From Trichothecium roseum (lineage: Eukaryota > Ascomycota > Sordariomycetes > Hypocreales), in NCBI GenBank assembly GCA_026184415.1, contig CM047940.1:5084001-5148000 (forward strand): 64,000 bases of DNA, in the 5' to 3' direction. The notes below the pieces were generated by a model that worked only from the letters and a program-made list of their open reading frames with translations, searched no databases and was not told the origin of the DNA. Made by a program: the position numbers and the translations under genes. Positions 57,693 through 64,000 of the stretch are shown one piece after another (the first letter of the stretch is position 1; each line of letters starts with the position of its first letter).

Positions 57693-58857
57693 TAGAGTGG
57701 ACTCCTCTCGGCATAAAGTTGATGAGCTACTGTAGGCGTACGCACGATAACTGTCCAGGCTAGCGGTTCCATTGGCTTACCTAACTGTTTGCTCGGCTGC
57801 TTCGCTTTACTCTCTTTTTTTCCCCCTTCTTTCACGTAGTTGGGACCTGTGGCGTGAGCGTCCCGTTCCCGTCGGTGGCAGCTATCCGGGCAGAACAAGT
57901 ATTGGAAATCCACCCGTCGGGCGCGCTGCTCTCCTTACTGGCTTGCCATTTTCGGATCCTGCTTGTATAGTATGTATGTACTCAAACGGCTTCAGGTGTA
58001 GACCTATGGGGCCCCCTAGCCATCCCTCTCTACCTATTATTCGCTTTTCCTCTCCCCTTGGCCGTGGGGCATCATTACTAGTTGGGTGGACATGTGCCTG
58101 CGCGTGCTGTGGCTTTGGCTCTTTCGTGACGGGTCATGGTCCCTCGGTTCTTTGGGTTACCAGGCAGTCGTCGTGATAGGGAGTAGTAGCAGCAGTAGCC
58201 AAGTCATTATAGGTAGTGGTACCACTGTCACTGCTGCTACTACTAGTACTACCAGGTAGCTTTCCTCTTTTTTAGGTTGTACCATACCTTGCCCGCTACA
58301 TGCCCATAGGGAAGCGAAGCCGGAGCCATGGTAGCAAAACAAGAGTCACACTTGCGGTGGGCATGTTGATTCGTTGCCCAAAGTATGGGGGGGGAGGTGG
58401 CGTGTCGTCCGCAACGCTTTTCTTTTCTTTTCTTTTCTTTACCCTTTCGGATCATGGACGTTTCGCAGCGCGACAGGCGCGTTACTTGCATGGGATTTCC
58501 TCTAGCCATGTACCTACCAAACTACGTACATTACCATACACGACCTACTATATACCCCATATGTACCTATTTTGCATGTATGGCATTCTACTACCAGCTT
58601 TTCCTCCCTTTTTCATTGTGGATCGCGAATAAAACCGTAAGCTGTACATACGAGGGGAAAGAGAGGAAGGGGAAAAGGTATTGTCTCCCAAGTACCGATA
58701 TGCAAGTGGTCAAAAGACAATGTGACCCTGCAAGGCCGAATTAGAGATCTGGATATCTGGGACAAGAAAGCAACAATGATGACTGTCTCCTCTCTTCCAC
58801 CCCCCCTTTTTTTTACGCTGGCTCTTACTATCTTCTCTCACTATCGCTCCAAAAGCT

Positions 58858-58891
<34 letters not shown>

Positions 58892-60500
58892 TTGCGGAGA
58901 GTACGGAGTACCACACGCCCAATTTTGGCTCAATGAGGAACGCCCTATAGGTCTATGCCACCCCATGTGCCACACGAGACGCGTGCGCGTGTGTGTCTTG
59001 GGGGTACGTGTGGCCTAGCTAGTAATTTGTTAGTGGTGATTTAGGGTCCCTTTTTTCAATTTGTTGCTATTTCCTGCTCTCTCGATCCTTGGATGGACCC
59101 CGTGGGCTCTCAGCGAGGAAAGAAGACAAAACAGGCTGTGCGTGCGTTGCGTTGCGTGCTTAGTAGTAGTGAACAGGATAGCGGGGGGCGCGGGGGGGGG
59201 GGGGGGGGGGAGGTGGAATGATCGCCTGGGTAAACGCCAATCTACTAACAGGCGGCAAAAGCATGGGAAGTGAGGCACGCAATAACGAGTCTACTGGCTA
59301 TCAGCGGCAGTCTGGGAGAGAAAGGATAGCCGCTTCAGGCCACCGGGAACATCTCGGACCACGCCATGGTAACATCGACAACGCCAGATACGGGTAAAAA
59401 GGGGATTTGGGAGAGGTGGGGGGGGGATAGATGGTGGTCGTAATAGGTAGTATGTACATGCCTAGAATGGGCTGTCACCACTACTACTACAACGGACAGG
59501 TACCTGCCTACGGAGTACATGACAATACGATACGATACGATTTGCATGGCACAACCTCTGATGCAACGAACAAGCCACCATCATGAGACATGAGACGATG
59601 GATGGGAGGAGAGGAGTGGGTGGGTAGGGAAGGTGAGGAGCAGTCGGCCTCGAACTGTGGCCGGTGCGAGCCTGACTTGTGTGTGATCAAACCACCCACC
59701 AACGCCGACCCCTGGCTGGTCAGAAAACATGGACGGGGATTAATGAAGCCCAACCGGAGCGGAGGAGATGGGGGGGAGGGGGGGGGGAGGGCCAGGCCAA
59801 GCAGTCGGCTTGAAAGGGAACGGACTGCGGCAGGCTTGCGCAAGTCTGCTGCTGCGGTAGGTAATCCGTAGTAGATTTCAACAAGTCTTCTTCCTCGAGG
59901 TATATTCTCACGTGACATGCATCGTACGGGGAGGGGGAGACAGGACAGGACTGGGACTGTTTCGCCAGGACCGCTCAGGCCCAGCACTTGCGCATGTATT
60001 GCGCCAGTTCTTGCAGTGTGCAGAGTGCAGTGCGCAGAGTGTGTGCGTGTGCGTGTGTGCGTGTGCAGGGTACCAGAGAAAAGGGTACATGCAGTAATAG
60101 TACTAAGTAGCAGTAACGGACAGAGTACCTACCACTCCTACCACACGCTGGAGAGGGAGAAACAAGAGAGAAAACAGTGAGCGAGGTCCAAAAAACTGGG
60201 ACGAGAAGCGGTGACGGCCCGTCGTGGCCAGTCAACGTTGCCGGGCCGCAAGCTTTGTGGGTAAACTGGATCTCAGTGCAGCGCATCATTTTCCCTCCCC
60301 CCCCCCCATGTATGTACCTCCCCGTTCTCTTTGCCTCGCCGATTGTAGTAGTCTGGGCAAATGTACAGTACCTACTGTACGAGAGTACCTCCTCTCCAGC
60401 TTGCTGCAGACTTGATGCAGAAGGGCCGCCCCAGAGGCTCCCAGAGGTTGCAGAGGGATCCAGTTAGGTACTCATCCGAGGACATGGGATAAGAGGCATC

Positions 60501-61594
60501 ATCAGATGCATCCCATGGATACTTAATCCTCTTGCCCCTCCTCCTCGCCCCTCGTTAGAAATGCCCTTTTTTTTCGCCTACTGCTCTAACCAAGCAAGAA
60601 ATTCCAAAAACCAACCCCTCCAAACTTCATTCCCCCTCCCCCCCGGTTGTTGACGGTTGTGCTTTTTCCCATCTGGACAAAGGCTCACCACCAAAAAGTC
60701 AACAATCACCCACAGTTTCCTCAACCACTTTTTTTTTCACCAAAAAAAAAGAGGAGGAACACTTTTTTTCTCTTCCATTTGTCTCATATTATCCTTCAGT
60801 TTGTCTTTCTTTTTTTTTTTAACCGCCTATCGAACTACTACGTACCGCCCGCACCCAACCCCTCCATCATCCCGCTCGCGCGCGGCACACAACCACCAAT
60901 ACGCACACCAAAAAAAAACGACCAAAAAAAAAGAGAAAAGAAAGAGAGAACTTTGCGAAAAGAAACGACCAAAAAAACTACTTTTTTTTTTTTTTACACC
61001 CTTCCAGTCCGGTACTTCCGTTTGAGTGTGGGATTCGCTACTGCGGCGCGTACTACGTACCAACCAAATCGTCCGCCCACAACCCCCCATCTACCAAGAT
61101 CTGATTCGGCACACTACCCACCCCGGATCCTGCATCACGAGGAGTCGAATTGGCCCTGGTTCGTCCGTGTGAGTGAGTGAGCAACATTGCAGGTGAGAGC
61201 CCCAGTCCCTTTTTGCCCTCTTACCTTAGCCCGTGGCGGCACCACCTACACTACCTGCACCACCTCCACTACCTACTACCTGCTGCTACTACGGAGTACT
61301 GCTACTACTAGCACTACCTACTGTACCTGCTAGTGCTAGTAATCGGTAGTAGGTACATAGCATACATCGCCAGTGGCCGAGCCCTTGCCTGTTTCTGCTT
61401 CGCTCCCGCCCTCTTCCCATTCGTCTTATATCCCGTCTTTTGCCCTTCTCCTCTTCTTTTTTTTACTCCTCCCTCCCTCCCCACACAGCATTACAACTTA
61501 AAAACATCTCATCCCTCATCCCTCTCTCAACACCAAGATCCCGTTCATCTTTCTTTAAAAAGACGTCGGGCATCCCCTTCATCCTTTTCCTCCC

Positions 61595-61626
<32 letters not shown>

Positions 61627-62093
61627 GGACCCTTCTATTCATCCCCTTCCCCCCCCTCTTGGTTGTCACCAGCCCACTTTTTCTCTTTTGTCATTTCCCC
61701 CTCACGATTTTAACGACCTTTAACGACCTACGACGCACGTCCATCATCACAACAACACAACCCCTCCTACCCTCCCCACTCATCAACCCCAGATCTCAAC
61801 CAGGATCAAGACACAGACCATTAGGAAAGAGCTATTAATACTCTCGACTTTTGTTCTATCGCATCCTTGGGCTGTCATCGGATTAAATGATCATTGCATT
61901 CGTCACGATTCACATTCTTCCTGTCGAGTTCAAAGTTGGACTCGTCGCATCGCACAAATTGCTGTCGCGGTATTAATTATCAAAATCGCCGACTAACATC
62001 GCCCTGTCGACTCAGACACTCCCAACTTCGCCAATCTTTCAACCTAGTCTTTTTTCTCTTCGCAAAAGACTTACCTTCACAAAGCTGCCCACC
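60501..62093 (+). promoter_or_regulatory. Promoter and long CT-rich leader of the bZIP gene
   Basis: About 1.6 kb of pyrimidine-rich sequence with poly-T/poly-A runs, ACC/CTA triplet repeats (about 61240-61330, including TACGGAGTA at 61290) and an ATC repeat (about 61592-61624). It looks like a fungal core promoter and long 5'UTR. An upstream ORF of 29 codons lies at 61887-61976. A CAGGTGAGAG sequence at 61190-61199 could be a 5'UTR intron donor. Confidence 0.45.
61887..61976 (+). CDS. Upstream ORF, 29 codons, in the presumed bZIP leader
   Basis: ATG at 61887 opens a frame that ends with TAA at 61974-61976, 117 bases before the bZIP start. It is the last ATG before the main start. The peptide begins MIIAFVTIHILPVEF and ends LLSRY. 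If the leader is not spliced here, it could limit translation of the bZIP factor. No transcript evidence is available. Confidence 0.35.
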   Translation: MIIAFVTIHILPVEFKVGLVASHKLLSRY

Positions 62094-63923
62094 ATGGCTT
62101 CTCAGTTCCCCAGCATGCAGCCTCTCTACCAGTCGGCCTTGAGCCTGGATACGAGTCATACCCACAAGTACTTCGAGGATGACGAGGGCAACGTTCTTGA
62201 CGACAACATCTTGGATCAGAGCGGCGTAGACTCTGGCTTGGAACTTTCACCACCCATGCTCGACAGCCGCAGGGATTCCTTCGCCGTTGGCGCTCCCCTC
62301 TTCTCCCCCAAGGCTGAGGACTGGGCCGCCGTCGACATGCAGTCTGTCCCCTCCAACAACCCCTTCCTTGAGCCCCAGAACAGCAACAACCCTTTCTTGC
62401 GTCTTGACCAGAACCAGGCCGCCGCTTTCGGCCAGCAGGGTAACAGCTGGGCCTTCCCCCAGTCTGATAACCACTCCGTCTTTGGCATTTCGGGCCCCAT
62501 GCCCTTCGGCAACGGTCACATGTTCTCTGCCCTGGCTTCAAATCAGTCGATGCCCCCTTCCCCTCAGAAGAACAACGTCGCTGCTATCAACGCCGGTAAC
62601 AAGACCAGGCCCTCCACCCCCGCCATTCGTTCTCACAATGAGCTGCGCCGTGGTGACGGCATCCGCAAGAAGAACTCTCGCTTCGAGATTCCCGCCGACC
62701 GCAACCTGGGCAACATTGACTACCTCATCTCTCAGACTTCTGACGAGAATGAGATCAAGGAGCTGAAGCAACAAAAGCGTCTCCTGCGCAACAGGCAAGC
62801 AGCGTAAGTCCATACCACTCCAAGCTTTGACCAACCAACCACAACCACTAACATCAAAACCAGTCTTGACTCTCGTCAACGCAAGAAGCAGCACACTGAG
62901 CGCCTCGAGGACGAGAAGAAGCAGTACACTGCTGTCATCACTGACCTCGAAGAGGAGAATGCTCACCTCAAGGCCAGGATGGAGGCTCTCCTCATTGATA
63001 AGCAGAACATTGAGGGTTACGCCTCCAACCTGACCATGGAGAGGGATGAGATGATTCGCGCTCACACTACTGAGACTGGTGACTTGAGGAAGAAGATCAA
63101 CGTCTTGACCGAGCACGTCCAGCGTCTTGAGATGAACGACAACTCTCACAAGCCCGACGCCTTCTCGACTGCTTTCGACGACATGACCATTGGTGGTTGG
63201 GATCATACCGACTTCATCAACGACTACCCCGTCAAGCCCGAGCCTGAGCCGGAGATGACCATCATCCCCGCCAAGAAGAACACCAACGCCGTTGCCGACT
63301 CTGGTAAGACCGAGTCCCAGCAGGGCGGTCTTCTTTTCATGCTCTTCCTCGTCGGCGCCTTCGTCATGTCAAGCCGCTCCACCCCCGCCATCCCCCGCGT
63401 GTCCGAGGACGTCAGGGCCGCCTCTGCTACCCTGCTTGACAACGTTCTCAAGGACGCCGGTCTCGGTGCCCAGCCCACTCACGTGCAGCCCATCGCCCCC
63501 CAGGCTTCCGGCAGCTGGAACAACCCCACTGCCAGCATGGGTATGGGTGATGGTCACGTCGATACCGTGGCTCCTTCGGCACTTGGCGACCTTGGCGACA
63601 GCCTCACCCGGCCCAGCCAGGAGCAGACCAACGAACAGCTCTTCTCTCTTTCCCCCGCTCAGTACAATGGTGTCTCAAACCAGGACTTCCTCCAGCAGCA
63701 CCAGCCTTCTGAGAGGTTCATGAGCAGAGGCCGGCGCAGCTTGGCCGACGCTCTGTCAAATATGCGAACTGCCGACAAGCAGAACGGTGCTGCCGATGTG
63801 TACACCCGTTCGCTTCTTTGGGACCAGATCCCCAGAGACGTTGTCCGCAACTTCGCCAAAATGGTGGCCGAATGCAACAACGCACAGAACGACGGGCAGC
63901 AATGCAACGAAGCAACCTCATGA
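62094..63923 (+). CDS. bZIP transcription factor with a possible membrane segment
   Basis: Exons 62094..62803 and 62864..63923 give 589 aa; the 60-nt intron lies inside the basic region and has branch CACTAAC. The ATG sits in a strong CACCATGG context. The basic region reads LLRNRQAALDSRQRKK with the N-x7-R spacing (Asn233, Arg241), and a zipper follows at the right phase (L251, Y258, L265, L272, L279). The long acidic, Ser/Pro/Asn-rich N-terminus may activate transcription. A hydrophobic stretch, GGLLFMLFLVGAFVMSS (about 391-407), lies after the zipper and is flanked by polar sequence; it could be a short membrane anchor or a buried helix. The C-terminal part is Gln/Ser/Ala-rich. It is expected to be nuclear and to bind DNA as a dimer; the targets are unknown. 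About 12.6 kb upstream has no supported gene. Confidence 0.92.
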
Positions 63924-64000
63924 TGATGAAAAAAAAAAGATTTCTATGATGATGATCCTCACGGTTTTATTTCCTAATGTTTTTCTTATGTTCATCTGAG
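63924..64000. other. 3' flank of the bZIP gene
   Basis: The first 77 bases of the 3' untranslated region, ATG/GAT-rich and then T-rich. The window ends here. Confidence 0.6.

Larger units (their letters stand above)
51301..60500. other. Gene-poor region rich in simple repeats
   Basis: No gene is supported on either strand in 9.2 kb. The region holds a 16-G run (52429-52444), a 19-G run (59192-59210), CA repeats (about 57659-57689 and 58860-58889), a CTGCA pentamer repeat (57242-57285), CAGG/CAGA repeats near 53670-53703, a 34-bp TAG/CTA palindrome (52016-52049) and most copies of the TACGGAGTA motif. Frames of 100-230 codons are present, but they consist of repeat-derived Ser/Pro/Cys/Arg-rich sequence without domains. 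Confidence 0.55.

Noticed and set aside
55311..57913. Several 100-190-codon frames on both strands
   Set aside because: All are low-complexity (poly-Pro/Ser/Val from CA repeats) and lack domains or splice support.
57659..58889. CA repeats read as a possible CRISPR-like or satellite array
   Set aside because: Plain dinucleotide microsatellites with no spacer structure, in a eukaryotic genome.

Overview
The window looks like nuclear DNA of a filamentous ascomycete (Pezizomycotina, most likely Sordariomycetes and perhaps Hypocreales). The genes carry short introns with GTRAGT-type donors, CTAAC/CTGAC-like branch points and YAG (occasionally AAG) acceptors, the families are typical of moulds, and gene spacing is loose. 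No tRNA, rRNA, transposon ORF or CRISPR array was recognised. Exon-intron models were built by hand from reading frame, splice signals and remembered family conservation; every multi-exon model sums to a whole number of codons.

Layout: a DUF3605/Ngi1-like gene (103-1027, -); UTP-glucose-1-phosphate uridylyltransferase (3556-5991, +); a Ser/Thr-rich GPI wall protein (10939-11777, +); a small acidic unknown protein (13653-14213, -). Next comes a tight trio: a Ure2-like glutathione transferase (16782-17525, +), a C2H2 transcription factor (17541-18881, -) and an NmrA/isoflavone-reductase-like oxidoreductase (19513-20490, +). An unknown Cys-containing protein (21273-22019, -), a duplicated Cys-rich GPI protein (27285-27943, -) and a cAMP-receptor-like GPCR (29081-30613, -) follow. 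The block 33430-49495 is denser: a full ABCC transporter, a GH95 alpha-fucosidase, a patatin-like protein lacking its catalytic residues, the Paf1-complex subunit Leo1, a Mob2-type kinase activator and a DUF3237 protein. The window ends with a bZIP transcription factor (62094-63923, +) preceded by about 12.6 kb with no convincing gene.

How the genes relate: several are housekeeping (Ugp1 for UDP-glucose, Leo1 for transcription elongation, Mob2 for morphogenesis). Others face the outside of the cell (two GPI proteins, GPCR, secreted GH95, ABCC efflux pump). The GST / C2H2 regulator / NmrA-like reductase trio could be a small detoxification or redox module; its divergent promoter holds six copies of TGCGGGAT. 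No secondary-metabolite backbone gene is present.

The strongest unexplained signals are: (1) a dispersed 9-mer, TACGGAGTA/TACTCCGTA, counted about 38 times by eye, none in an annotated CDS, with about 22 between 50.9 and 61.3 kb and sometimes built into longer palindromes; (2) the patatin-fold protein with GTATG in place of GxSxG and no DG[GSA] motif; (3) the TGCGGGAT array at the transcription factor/reductase promoter; (4) the gene-poor region, a 29-codon uORF and a possible membrane segment at the bZIP gene.
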